From Capsicum annuum (taxonomy: Eukaryota > Streptophyta > Magnoliopsida > Solanales > Solanaceae): 64,000 bases of DNA. Location of the stretch: positions 123,885,691 through 123,949,690 of the forward strand of contig NC_061118.1 in the NCBI RefSeq assembly GCF_002878395.1. The letters run 5' to 3'. The notes under the pieces were generated by a model, which saw only the letters and a program-made list of their open reading frames with translations, ran no database searches and had not been told where the DNA came from. Positions within the stretch are counted from its first letter, which is position 1; each line of letters starts with the position of its first letter. Below, piece by piece: positions 50,642 through 61,580 of this stretch. The position numbers and the translations under genes were made by a program.

Positions 50642-51695
50642 GAGGCAGAATTCGAGCTTTTATATTGACTTAATTAGCTTTATTTAATTTTGATATTGTA
50701 TATTGTTGGCCTAAATGTGTTCTTTGCCTACATGTTTATCGCTTTGACATTATTTGAATTACAATATAAACTGTCTTCTCTCGCGCACCTATCTGAGTCT
50801 TCTGAGATACTGTATATTCGGAGATGCGGTAAACGCTCCCGAGCTTGAGATACCATAGATGCGGCAATGCTCCTGGGAAGGATTCTGTAGTCACCCATGA
50901 TTTAGGACGGAAAGGGACCAACAGTGAGGCCGGAAAGCCCTGCTACTGGTAAAGGTGTCTCTTGCCAACTCGAGTTGTCCGCTCGTTTTACAGCCAATCT
51001 AGATACCTAACTCCACTCAGTTGAACCTAGCATAACTGGAACTTAAACATGGCTATCCCTAATAGACTGCATTTTATTGGTATCACGTGCATTTTTGACT
51101 TAGTGGGACTCGACACGGGGTTCGGGTCCATCTAGGACAAGTGTCACCTTTTGAGATCATCATGTACACTTTATGTGCTACTTGTTTCATTATAGGAAAT
51201 GACATATCGAATGTTGACCGGATTTTAAGTGAATTAATTGATCTGAAAAAAAAAGGGGTTAAATAAAAAATTTTAAGGATTTATTTTAGACAATATATAA
51301 TATTTTACATAGAACTTTTTGTAACGATTGTCGTTTTAACGTCGTGGTCTCGTTATTTCCGTTTTCTTTGGTTTTAAAATCTTTCTTAGGAATATCATAG
51401 AGCCCATTTTTGTCAAACACAATTAAAATTTTGTTAAATAATTTGGTCCACTATTTTGTTTTAATAATTTAATTATTTCTGATATGTCTGGTTCAAACGT
51501 CATCAAATTATTGTCTCTACTCTAGCATGTTTTAGAAGACTTGGATACTTCCTGTTTTGTCAGTTATTGTTTTCTCATGCGTTTTGAAATCGTATTCCAT
51601 GTCGTTCCGTCAACTTCTTTCGAAAATTATTTTTGTCTTGCTTTAGGATGTTTAAAATAGAATTCTTATTTGCCATCATTATCCTATAGGGCAAT
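50642..51695 (+). other. Leader between primer site and ORF1
   Basis: About 1.05 kb without a coding signal. It would contain the RNA packaging signal. The 61-codon minus-strand ORF at 50,736-50,921 is not recognised. Confidence 0.5.
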
Positions 51696-53621
51696 ATGAA
51701 CTCAGTCAGAAGGAGTGACAATAGGCCGAGGGATGATGAAGTACCCCATTTCATGGTCTTGGATAAAGTTCCAAAGCTATTGCGGATATGGTATAACAAT
51801 ATGACTGACTATGGACAGGGAGAAGTATATAAACACTTGGGATTTTTAAGGATTCTGTTGAGTGTTGAACCACGAAGAGACGTGATAGAATCTTTGGTAC
51901 AGTTTTGGGATCCTTCAAACAACGTATTCCGATTCTCCGACTTTGAGCTCACTCCCACACTGGAGGAAATAGGAGCATTTATTGGAAAGGGAAAGAACCT
52001 ACCCATGATACCGAAGCATGTCACTTCCGAAAGATTTTTCGAACTATTGTACATAAAAGAGAAGAACATAGAAGGCTGCCTAGAAAATGGATGGGTTCGT
52101 CTAGAATTTTTGTACGAAAGATATGGTCAGGAAAGGGGATTCAAGTTGTTTAAATCAGAACTTAACAACGGGGGGTGCTACCGAACCTGGAAAAAGCACA
52201 GTTCTGAAGCATTCATAGTGGCTTTTTCAAGAATCATGGTATTTCCAAAGAGAGGAGGAAAAATCAGCACCAATCTGGCTGCGTTTATTACCGCTTTTGA
52301 GAAGAATCCTAAGGCCACCCTCGTGCCCATGATTTTGGCAGACATTTATCGAGCCCTGATGATGTGTAAAAATGGGGCGAACTATTTTGAAGGATGTAAC
52401 ATTCTATTGAAGTTATGGATGCTCGAGCATGTTTGTTATTATCCATTTGTTGTGGATTTTCCAGTCGAATGGAATGATTATATCAAGGGCCGTGAGAAGA
52501 GGATGGAGGACCAAAACTTTCCCGAAGGAATAGGACCTTGGAAGGAGTACTTGGAGGGGTTGACGGCGGACAAGATAGTGTGGAATTATCATTGGTTCCC
52601 CTCAAAAGAGGTGATATATATGTCTACTTTCCGACCCTTCATCGTCTTAATGGGTCTCCGAGGTTTTCAGCCCTACGTGCAACTAAGAGTTATGCGATAA
52701 TTCGGTCGACGTCAGCATATACCGCCAGTCGAGGATATGAAAGAGTTCATGTACGAATTCCTCCCTAACATCCCTCTAAGGAAGATCGAGATACTTAAGA
52801 CTTGGGGAGGATGTGTACTTTCAGGTTTCGATCACATGGTGGAAGACCGCGACAAGGGCGAGGTAGACTATTGGTATCTGCCATGGTTTCATGACCAGCC
52901 TCCTCCTAAAGCTATGCCAGAAAGGTCAGCCAGAGAGCCAGTGGATCGAGAAGCAGAGATCAAAGTCAGAATTAAGTAGGCTCGATGAGAGGTAGAATAG
53001 AACTATTAGCCTACTCTGCACGTCTTAAATAATGATTTGGAAAGGGCTAGAGAAGAATTGGATCACCATGAGGCGAGATTTGAGGCCAGAATTAGGTCGG
53101 CTCATAAGGAGATTGAGAGAGAGAACTGTGTTTCCATGCATGCCCTACAAGAAAACCTGGATATTGCCACCGGTGCTATGGAGCAGCAATCGAGTGATTT
53201 TGAGAAAGAGAAGGCCTTGCTGGCAAGTACACAGTCGAAGCTTCGGGCTCAGCTAAAAGCTTCCATGGAATGGGAAAGAGAAATAGCGAGACACTTCACG
53301 ACTTTTTAGAAGGAAGTTGAAGTTGAGAAAAACCAGTGGATGACCGAACGACAGGCGCTTTACTATCAGATCGATGACCTTTATGAACAAGAAGAAGACC
53401 TAAAGCATACCGTCCGCACTACGCATCATTGGGTGCAAAACTGCCATGAGAGTATGATCGAGGCCAGAGGAGAAGTACTTCAGCTCAATGAAACCTTGAT
53501 TAATGTTTATGCAAAGTATCTTCACCAAGGTGATGAAAATCTGAGCCGCCAGGCACGTGCTCTCGCTCCACATCTTCCAAAAGCATTATCCAGGATCTAC
53601 TCAAGTCTGAGGGAGGATTAA
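51696..53621 (+). pseudogene. Ogre ORF1 (plant mobile domain / DUF7745-like), with six stop codons
   Basis: One frame of 642 codons. The first 334 are open and carry a domain I recognise from plant retroelement proteins of the plant mobile domain / DUF7745 type (RDVIESLVQFWDPSNNVFRF, then FELTPTLEEIGAFIGKGKN, then WNYHWFPSKEV). After the stop at 52,698 the frame continues with IPLRKIEILKTWGGC and a Trp-rich stretch. From about 53,030 it is a charged, probably coiled-coil region with many E, R, K and Q, ending at a normal TAA. Stops are at 52,698, 52,977, 52,986, 52,998, 53,007 and 53,307, with no frameshift. Ogre elements have such an ORF before gag; its role is unknown. The start at 51,696 is the first ATG of the open frame. 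Confidence 0.8.
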
Positions 53622-54237
53622 GTTGCAAGATATCTTTGGAAGGCATCTTGATGATAATTATTAAAGTCCTTGTTTTCTTAGAGTTAGTTTCTTTATAGGT
53701 TTTTAGTATTTCTCCAGTATTTCGAGTCTGTTCTAGTTTTAGATAATTTTAGTTTCCTTTCATTAAAGCTTTGTTTTAAGAACAGTTGGAAATGTATGGA
53801 AAATTTCGCATTTGTTTCAAGTTTTTATTCTCTTTATTTCTGAATATATACATATGTTCACTATATCCATGAACTACATGATGATCTGATTCATGTAAAA
53901 CATGATACGTAGGCAACCCTCGGCGGGTGCGATCAAATATTTTTGCAAGTTTCAAGTAACAATTTTAAGATGTTGGCGTTAAATAATGAGGAAAAAAATA
54001 ATTCACCAAAGCCGGGATGAAACAAGAGGGCTTTCCTAAGTCCATTTCAGGAAGGAAATTACTTAGGCGCATGACATTTGAGTTAGTTATGAATATATTA
54101 ATATTTTTAAAAGCTCTAAATCCTAACATGTTTGTTTCTGTTTCATAAGAGAGAGAGAGAGAGAGAGAATAAGGTGGTTGGTTGTGGTTAAGCTGGCCTC
54201 TCACCCGTACAACACAAGGTATAAAGGGAAAAGGAAG
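53622..54237 (+). other. Spacer between ORF1 and gag
   Basis: Non-coding. It includes a T-rich stretch and a (GA)n microsatellite at 54,149-54,168. It might hold splice or internal start signals, but I see none clearly. Confidence 0.5.
54149..54168. repeat. (GA)n microsatellite
   Basis: About ten GA units 70 bp before the gag start. The same motif is expanded in the 3' UTR at 60,652-60,681. Confidence 0.9.
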
Positions 54238-55065
54238 ATGACTCGAAAAGATGGAACAGAATCCGATAATGAAGAAGGTCAAGATCAGTTAGTTCCATGA
54301 GAGTTTGCATCTTTGGAGGAGAATAGGTTATTGAAGCAACAAATTGAGGAAATGTATCAGGCCTGGGCGAATGGACAAGCCCCACCTTTCTCGATTCCTG
54401 GCCTTTCAGATGCAAATCATCCCTGTTCTACTCAAGCCCAAGTCGACGATCCACTTTATCCGCCTGGATTGGGTCCATACGCTAATGTGTCTAGCGCTGC
54501 TGGCACATCCACCATGCGTCCTCTAAATCCATCATTCAAGAACAACCCGCTTTTTATTCCGGCCGTAACAACTAATATAAATCCTCCATCAATGATACAG
54601 AAGCCTATCAACGAGCTAAATCATGATCAAGTCTATCCTCCTGAATTGGCATTCAAACCCGTAAATTCACATCAGCCCACTCATCAGCCTGAGTCTCATA
54701 TAGTGATTGAGAAGGCTATTATGAATGAAGAATGAGAAGAGATAACTAGAAAAGTGAGGAGTCTGGAGCAGAGTATGAGAAACATACAAGGATTGGGAGG
54801 ACACAAAAGCGTCTCTTTCAAAGACCTGTGTATGTTTCCTAATGTTTATTTGCCAATAGGGTTCAAGACCCCAAAATTCGAAAAATATAGTGGTCATGGT
54901 GACCCAGTGGCCCACTTAAAAAGGTATTGCAATCAACTCAGAGGAGCAGAAGGGAAAGAGGAGCTGCTTATGGCGTATTTCGGAGAAAGTCTGACGGGAA
55001 TAGCCTCCGAATGGGCCAAAACTATATGTTCCGAGTGGTCCCACATGGTTCGACCAACAGCGCAA
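54238..55065 (+). pseudogene. Ogre gag, with two stops and an apparent internal deletion
   Basis: The ATG at 54,238 begins a frame MTRKDGTESDNEEGQD that runs, apart from TGA at 54,298 and 54,733, to about 55,030. It has a coiled-coil-like start (LEENRLLKQQIEEMYQ), a proline-rich middle, and then the gag core DLCMFPNVYLPIGFKTPKFE, KYSGHGDPVAHLKRYC, ELLMAYFGESLTGIASEW. Right after ASEW the frame is lost, and sequence that belongs well downstream in relatives follows in another frame. So the second half of the capsid domain is missing. Both TGA codons are what one C-to-T change makes from CGA. Confidence 0.8.
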
Positions 55066-56534
55066 CAACATGAGAAAGATAACAGAGCCAATTGTCATAA
55101 GACACACAGCACAGCTCCCAGTGACAAGCTTGAAAACCATCCCATGGAACTACAACAAAACCACGGTGATGTACAAAGGAAGAGAGGTCATGGAAGAAAC
55201 AAACGAAATAGGGGGTTTGACTCGATCAGGAAGATGCTATGTTCCAGAAGAATTAAGGAGACCAAAACAGTTTAAAGATAGTCAAGGGCCAATGAAAAAA
55301 CCTGTCACAAATGAAGAGGCTAAGGAATTTCTGAAGAAAATGAAAAACCAAGACTATTCCATTGTCGATCAATTGAGGAAAACCCCGGCTCAAATCTCAT
55401 TATTATCCCTTTTGCTATATTCTAAAGAACATTGCTAGGCATTAATTAAGTTGTTAAATGAAGCATACGTCCTGAAGGAAACTACGGTATATCAAATAGA
55501 AAGGATAGTTCGTAAAATATTTGAAGCAAATAGAATCACTTTCACTGATGATGAGTTACCCACAGAAGGTTCTGGTCACAACAAGGCTTTGCATCTGACT
55601 ATCAAATGCGAAGGCTATTACATAAAAGGGGTAATGATCGATGGAGGTTCAGGAGTAGATATCTGTCCTCTCTCTACTTTGCAAAAAATAAAAATCAACC
55701 CAGATAGGATTTGGTCCAATAATGTATGTGTTCGGGCTTTCGATGGTGCAAAACAAGACACAATTGGTGAGGTAGATCTTGCTTTGATTATTGGACCAGT
55801 TGAGTTTACGATCACCTTTCAAGTAATAGACATGGATACTTCCTACAACCTACTTTTAGGAAGACCATGGATCCACACGGCCAGAGCCATACCTTCTACT
55901 CTGCATCAAGTAGTTAAGTTTGAACAGGACATTCAGGAATCATTGTACATGGAGAGGATGACCTTCCCATACATCAAGATCCTTCTGTACCCTGTATCGA
56001 AACAAAAGGGGGTTGTGAATCTTCCATTTATCAAGCCTTTGAAATTGTGACAGCTGATCAAGTCGTGGAAGGCACGCCGATTCCAGGGCCTCATCTGTCT
56101 TCTACTTCAATCATAGTGGCTAGCCAAATGCTACAAAATGGTTATGAACCGAGAAAAGGATTAGGGGTTTCGCTGCAAGGAATTATAAACCCTGTAGATC
56201 CATGTGGTAGCCACAACTCTTTTGGCTTAGGCTTTAAGCTTACCGCAGCAGATAGAAAATGGGCAAAAGAGCAGAAGAAGAAGGCTTGGAAATTGACAAG
56301 TCCGGTTCCACACATTAGCCAATCTTTCATGAAAGCTCAAAAGGAAGAAAATCAATACCCATATGCTAACAAGGATGTGGATGAAATATGTCAAGGTCTC
56401 AAGGAAATATTTTCTGAAATAAACATGGTTCAGATGGATGAAGGCCCTAGCCATGCAGATGTGCAGTTCGTCGGGCCAAATATCAAGCTCACTAACTGGG
56501 AAGCCACTCCTCACCCCACAAGGAAGGAGTCTTG
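55066..56534 (+). pseudogene. Ogre gag-pro spacer, aspartic protease and G-patch (exon 1 end)
   Basis: From 55,070 the frame shows GGLTRSGRCYVPEELRRP and KTPAQISLLSLL, conserved before the protease in Tat elements. A TAG at 55,436 interrupts it. Protease is at about 55,580-55,930: the active-site region reads VMIDGGSGVDICPL and the end is SYNLLLGRPWIHTA. It would cut the polyprotein. A one-base shift in or near the G run at about 56,005-56,012 changes frame; from there YQAFEIV leads into a G-patch-like segment (MLQNGYEPRKGLGVSLQG, 56,128-56,181). The exon ends at 56,534, where the unspliced frame meets a stop one codon later. Confidence 0.78.
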
Positions 56535-56732
56535 GTAGTTTATTTTGTTGTTTCATTTTTCTTTCTTTTGTATTTTGGACTATTCTCAGGGTTGTAGTCA
56601 ACATAGTTTAGTTGCTCTGCTTTTATGTTAACCCTCCTATCCTTTCCGATACAATGAAATGAAATTCAAGTTTTCTAGTAAATTTATCTTTTCTTCCCTC
56701 TTTTAATTTTTATTTTCTTTATCTTATTTCAG
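56535..56732 (+). other. Predicted intron between protease and RT
   Basis: GT at 56,535 (TTG|GTAGTT) and AG at 56,731-56,732 (TTATCTTATTTCAG) bound 198 bp that are T-rich and full of stops. The exon before ends with two bases of a codon and the exon after supplies the third, so removal restores one open frame into RT. Ogre elements are known to have an intron at this place. The splice sites are read from sequence only. Confidence 0.75.
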
Positions 56733-59700
56733 TTGTGTTAATACTGGCTTTGATAACATGGCATGTACGTGGAGTTCACATTTAGATCCTAAAATGTTGT
56801 CTAATCTCGAATCAGCAAACCAAACGGTAGATGAATACGATGAAGGTGAAGCTGATAAGGAAGTCAAAAAAGGATTAGATCAATTTGAGGATAAGCCCAA
56901 ACACAATTTAAATGACACTGAGGTAATAAATTTGGGAACTAGTGAGGAGGTTAGGGAAATAAAAATAAGTATTCATGCCGATCAGAATATCAGGAATGAT
57001 ATTGTTCAGATTTGGATCGAGTATAAGGATGTTTTTCCTTGGTCTTATGATGATACACTGGGTATAAGCACGGATTTGGTAGTCCACAAACTACCTACAT
57101 ACCCTGATTTTTCACCGGTCCAGCAAAAGCAAAGAAAGTTTAAAACTGACGTGAGCGATAAAATCAAAGAGCAAATCATGAAGCAATTGAATGCGAACGT
57201 GATCAGGGTCGCTCAATACACCATATAGTTAGCTAATGTGGTGCCCGTACCGAAGAAAGATGGCAAAATCAGAGTTTGTGTTGATTATAGGGATTTGAAC
57301 AAACCAAGCCCTAAAGATAACTTTCCGCTACCCAATATTCATATCCTTGTTGATAATTGTGCTAAACATGAGATCCAATCTTTCGTGGATTGTTATGCTG
57401 GATATCACCAGATCTTGATGGATGAAACAGATACAGAAAAGACTATTTTCACCACCCCGTGGGGTACTTATTGCTACAAGTTCATGCCGTTTGGTTTAAA
57501 GAATGCGGGAGCTACATACATGAGAGCTATGACTACTATTTTTCATGACATGATGCACAAGGAAGTAGAAGTATATGTTGATGATGTCATTATCAAGTCC
57601 AAGACACAAGTTGATCATGTATATGACTTGAGGAAATTCTTTGAAAGATTGCGAAAGTATAATCTTAAGCTCAATCCAGCCAAGTGTGCATTTGGAGTTC
57701 CATCCGGAAAACTTTTGGGTTTCATAATTAGCCGCAGAGGCATTGAATTGGACCCCTCCAAGGTAAAATCCATTTGAGAATTGCCGCCTCCAAAGAATAA
57801 AACTGAGGTCATGAGTTTTCTTGGAAGGCTGAATTATATAATCAGATTCATCGCTCAGCTCAGCACTACATGTGAACCGATATTTAAGTTGCTAAAAAAG
57901 GATGCTGCTATCTAATGGACAGATGAATATCAAGAATCATTTGATAATATTAAAGAATATTTGCCAAATCCTCCAGTACTGGTCCTATCGGAACCTAGTA
58001 GGCCTTTATTTCTATATCTATCAGTGATGGACAATTCTTTTGGTTGTGTTTTAGGACAGCATGATATCACAGGCAAAAAGGAACAAACAATCTATTATTT
58101 GAGCAAAAAGTTCATGAGTTACGAGGTAAAATATACTCTTTTAGAAAAGACATGTTGCGCCCTAACTAGGATTGCTCAGAAGTTGAAGCACTATCTTTCG
58201 TCCTACACAACCTACCTCAATCTCGAATGGGTCCTTTAAAGTATATTTTTCAAACCTATGCCCACAGGCAGATTGGCGAAGTGGCAGATTTTACTTACAG
58301 AATTAGACATTGTGTATATTACTCGTACCGCTATGAAAGCACAAGCATTGGCCGATCATTTGGCAGAGAACCCAGTTGACAATGATTATAAGCCTTTGCG
58401 AACTTACTTTCCCGATGAAGAGATAAACTCAATTGAGGAAGAAGTTCAAGATGATATGTATGCGTGGAAATTATATTTTGATGGGGCAGTCAATGTCAAA
58501 GGAGTAGGAATTGGGGCGGTTCTTGTCTCACCGATCGGGCATCATCATCCCGCCACAGCACGACTCCATTTCTTTTGTACTAATAACACAGCAGAATATG
58601 AAGCTTACATAATGGGGTTGAAAATGGCAATAAATCTAGATGTACACAAGCTAGTGGTGTTGGGGGATTCCGAATTACTCATTCGACAAATTCAAGGTGA
58701 ATGGGAAACGAGAGATATCAAGCTCATTCCATACAAACAGTTCTTAGAGGACCTTAGCAAAAGGTTCAAGTCTATCGAGTTTAGATATATTCCCAGATCC
58801 CATAATGAGTTGGCTGATGCCCTGGCTACCCTAGCTTCTATGCTCCCATACCCAGGAAATATGCATATCGACCCATTAGAGATACAGATACGAGATCAAC
58901 ATGGTTATTACAATATAATTGATGTAGAACCAGATAATGAATCCTGGTAACATGATATCAAACGCTTACTAAAGTCAAAAGAATATTCAATACACGCCAA
59001 TGCAGATCAAAAAAGGACTATTAGGTGACTTGCTAATGGTTTCTTCTTAAGTGGGGAGATTCTGTACAAACGAACCCCAGACTTGAACTTGTTGAGATGT
59101 GTTAATATTCAGGAAGCTGAAAGAATCATGAATGAGGTACATTCGGGGGTATGTGGTTCGCATATGAATGGCTATGTTTTAGTGAAGAAGATTATGCGGG
59201 CAGGATATTATTGGTTAACTATGGAGCGAGATTGCTTTCGCTTTGTTCGCAAGTGTCATCAGTGTCAAATTCATGGTGATTTGATTCACTCGCCACCTTC
59301 AGAACTGCATCCTATGTCTGCTCCTTGGCCATTCGTTGCTTGGGGCATGGATGTAATCGGTCTAATATAACCAAAAGCTTCTAATGGGCATCGATTCATA
59401 CTGGTTGCTATTGACTATTTCACCAAATGGGTAAAAGATGCTACTTTCAAATCAGTCACGAAGAAAACAGTAGTGGATTTTGTTCAATCCAACATCATAT
59501 GTCGTTTTGGTATACCAAAGTCCATTATCACAGACAATGCAACCAATCTCAATTGTCATCTAATGAAGGAGGTTTGTGAGAAATTCAAGATCGTGTATCA
59601 TCATTCTACCCCTTACCGTCCTAAAGCAAATGGAGCCGTTGAAGCAGCAAACAAGAATATTAAAAAGATTCTTAGAAAAATAATCCAAGGATCTCGACAG

Positions 59701-60192
59701 TGGCATGAGAAATTACCATTTACTCTTTTAGGATATCGTACAACTATCCGTACATCGACTGGTGCAACTCCTTATTTACTAGTCTATAGGACTGAAGCTG
59801 TGATACCCGCAGAAGTCGAAATTCCCTCACTTCAAATCATTGGTGAAGCCGAAATTGACGATACTGAATGGGTCAAGTCTAGACTAGAACAATTATCGTT
59901 AATAGATGAAAAAAGGTTGACGGTAGTTTGCTTTGGTCAATTATACCAGCAGAGGATGGCGCGAGCTTACAATAAGAAGGTACGTCCTAGAAAATTCGAG
60001 GCCGGCCAACTTGTTGTAAAATTCATCCTTCCACACCAAGAAGAGGCTAAAGGAAAGTTTGCTCCAAACTGGCAAGTTCCATACATAGTTAAACAAGTAC
60101 TATCAAATGGAGCTTTGCAACTTGCGGATCTGGACGAAAAAATGACAGAAAAAGCTATCAATGCCGATTCAGTCAAAAGATATTATATTTGA
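56733..60192 (+). pseudogene. Ogre pol exon 2: RT, RNase H, archaeal-type RNase H, integrase
   Basis: One frame of about 1,150 codons to the TGA at 60,190. RT is at about 57,000-57,780, with VPVPKKDGKIRVCVDYRDLN and YVDD at 57,574-57,585. RNase H is at about 57,950-58,420. The second RNase H is at about 58,460-58,850 and keeps its four acidic residues (YFDGA, NTAEYEA, LGDSELL, ELADALA). Integrase runs from about 59,090: zinc motif (VHSGVCGSH, CHQC), catalytic D (GMDVIG), D (ITDNATN) and E (NGAVEAANKN), end NADSVKRYYI. Stops are at 57,226, 57,775, 57,913, 58,948, 59,026 and 59,368, plus a pair of compensating one-base shifts around 58,230-58,255. All catalytic motifs remain; only the stops disable it. 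Confidence 0.88.
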
Positions 60193-60624
60193 CACACTTG
60201 TGCTTAACATTCTCAAGTTGAGATGACGAAAGGCCATCATTCTACTTAACTAAATGCCATTAATCCCTTGTCAGCCCTTCGAGCCTTATCTACCTTTCCT
60301 TGCTTACCCTCTTTAGAATCGACAAAAAAAAAGCAACTTGTGGGTGAAAAACCATGGAGGCACCCATAAAAAAAAAAAGAAAATGCATTAGCATTGAACT
60401 ACGTTCGACCTGATTCCTAAATGGATACGTAGGCAGCCCTATCTTGGGGTTCGGTCCGACAAAAAAAAAATCTTGGTATTTAAAAAAGATGAGATATATA
60501 TCCTATTGTCACTTTTATACGGCTCTCAAGTTGTAATTTATCCTAAAAATCCTTTTCCCTTTGTCCATTAAAGACCTTTCGATCAATTTTTGAGAATGTC
60601 AAGCCTTGTGTGCTGTATGTATGT

Positions 60625-60627
60625 ATG

Positions 60628-60681
<54 letters not shown>
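60625..60681. repeat. (TA)n-(GA)n compound microsatellite
   Basis: GTAT units pass into about 12 TA and then about 14 GA units. Confidence 0.95.
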
Positions 60682-60684
<3 letters not shown>

Positions 60685-61046
60685 GTGAAAACCCTCAGGG
60701 GCGCCATAAGACAATGATGAACGAGATAATAGAAATTATAGAGGTCAATTGTGAAAATCCTTAAAGGATAACTTTAGTCAAACAAAGTTTATCATGACAG
60801 GACAAAGATCAAGAAGGATGATTTGATTTGATTAAAAGGTACAACCTAATTCGAGATTAGACAGTTTTGAAGGGTCAAATGTCTACTCCAAATTGCGTGT
60901 CATGTTTCATTCAAGTTAATATATACCTCCAAATAAGCTTCCTTCCTTTACTGTTAAAAATACCTTCTACTTTAACATAATTCTTTTATTTCTTATTTCA
61001 ACTTTTCCTTATTTTATTTTACACGTTTTGTTTTTATGCGTAAGTC

Positions 61047-61316
61047 TTGCATCAAATGGAAAATAAAGAAAGCCGCGCAAAATTGACCATGGCTCCCAGT
61101 GGAATCGAGCAGAGATTATTGGGAATTCACCACCTTGACAAGGATAGGGAGCCAGTTAAGATAACTGTTACGAGTGAAGCATTTGAAAATGAAGAACAGA
61201 ATCATACTGAAACAAACAGAGATGTAACAAAATTTGAAAGACAAAGAAACAAGCTCGCCAACCAATTAGTTGAATCAACTGTATCAAGTTGGGGCAGAGA
61301 TAAGGAAAACCTCTAA
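61047..61316 (+). CDS. Small unrecognised ORF in the Ogre 3' UTR (89 codons)
   Basis: It starts MHQMENKESRAKL and ends SSWGRDKENL. It is polar and charged, with no membrane segment or signal peptide and no motif I know. It lies between pol and the tandem array, in sense with the element. It may be chance; a gag- or env-like origin is not supported. Low confidence that it is expressed. Confidence 0.2.
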   Translation: MHQMENKESRAKLTMAPSGIEQRLLGIHHLDKDREPVKITVTSEAFENEEQNHTETNRDVTKFERQRNKLANQLVESTVSSWGRDKENL

Positions 61317-61580
61317 GGAATTCAAGGCCACAAACCAACTACCAATTTTAAAACTCACAATTCTTTCTCTCTCTCTCTCTTGCTTGAACAGGGACGAAGC
61401 AATCTTGTGAAATTTAGTAAAAAAAAAAAAGAAGTATAGTAAAGTTAGGTTTTCTTGAATTTTCTTTTTTTGTTATACTCCTATAATTCTAAGTTCGTAT
61501 CAATATAATTATAATAATAATAATAAAACCCCTCATATTCAAGACTGGGGCTTTTTTTTTCTTTTCTAAAAAAAAAATCC

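Larger units (their letters stand above)
60193..61580 (+). other. 3' UTR, first part
   Basis: Non-coding sequence after pol with several A-rich runs, AT/GA microsatellites and one short ORF. A block at 60,345-60,460 (GGGTGAAAAACCATGGAGGC, later TACGTAGGCAGCCC) resembles 53,910-53,930 (TACGTAGGCAACCCTCGGCG) in the ORF1-gag spacer, suggesting an old internal duplication. Confidence 0.5.

Noticed and set aside
54188..54415. Minus-strand ORFs opposite gag, pro and pol of the Ogre-type element as antisense genes
   Set aside because: They are shadows of the plus-strand coding frame and show no motif.
54754..55275. Reading the 173-codon ORF to its end as one gag protein
   Set aside because: After about 55,030 this frame no longer matches gag; the true family signal continues in another frame from about 55,070.
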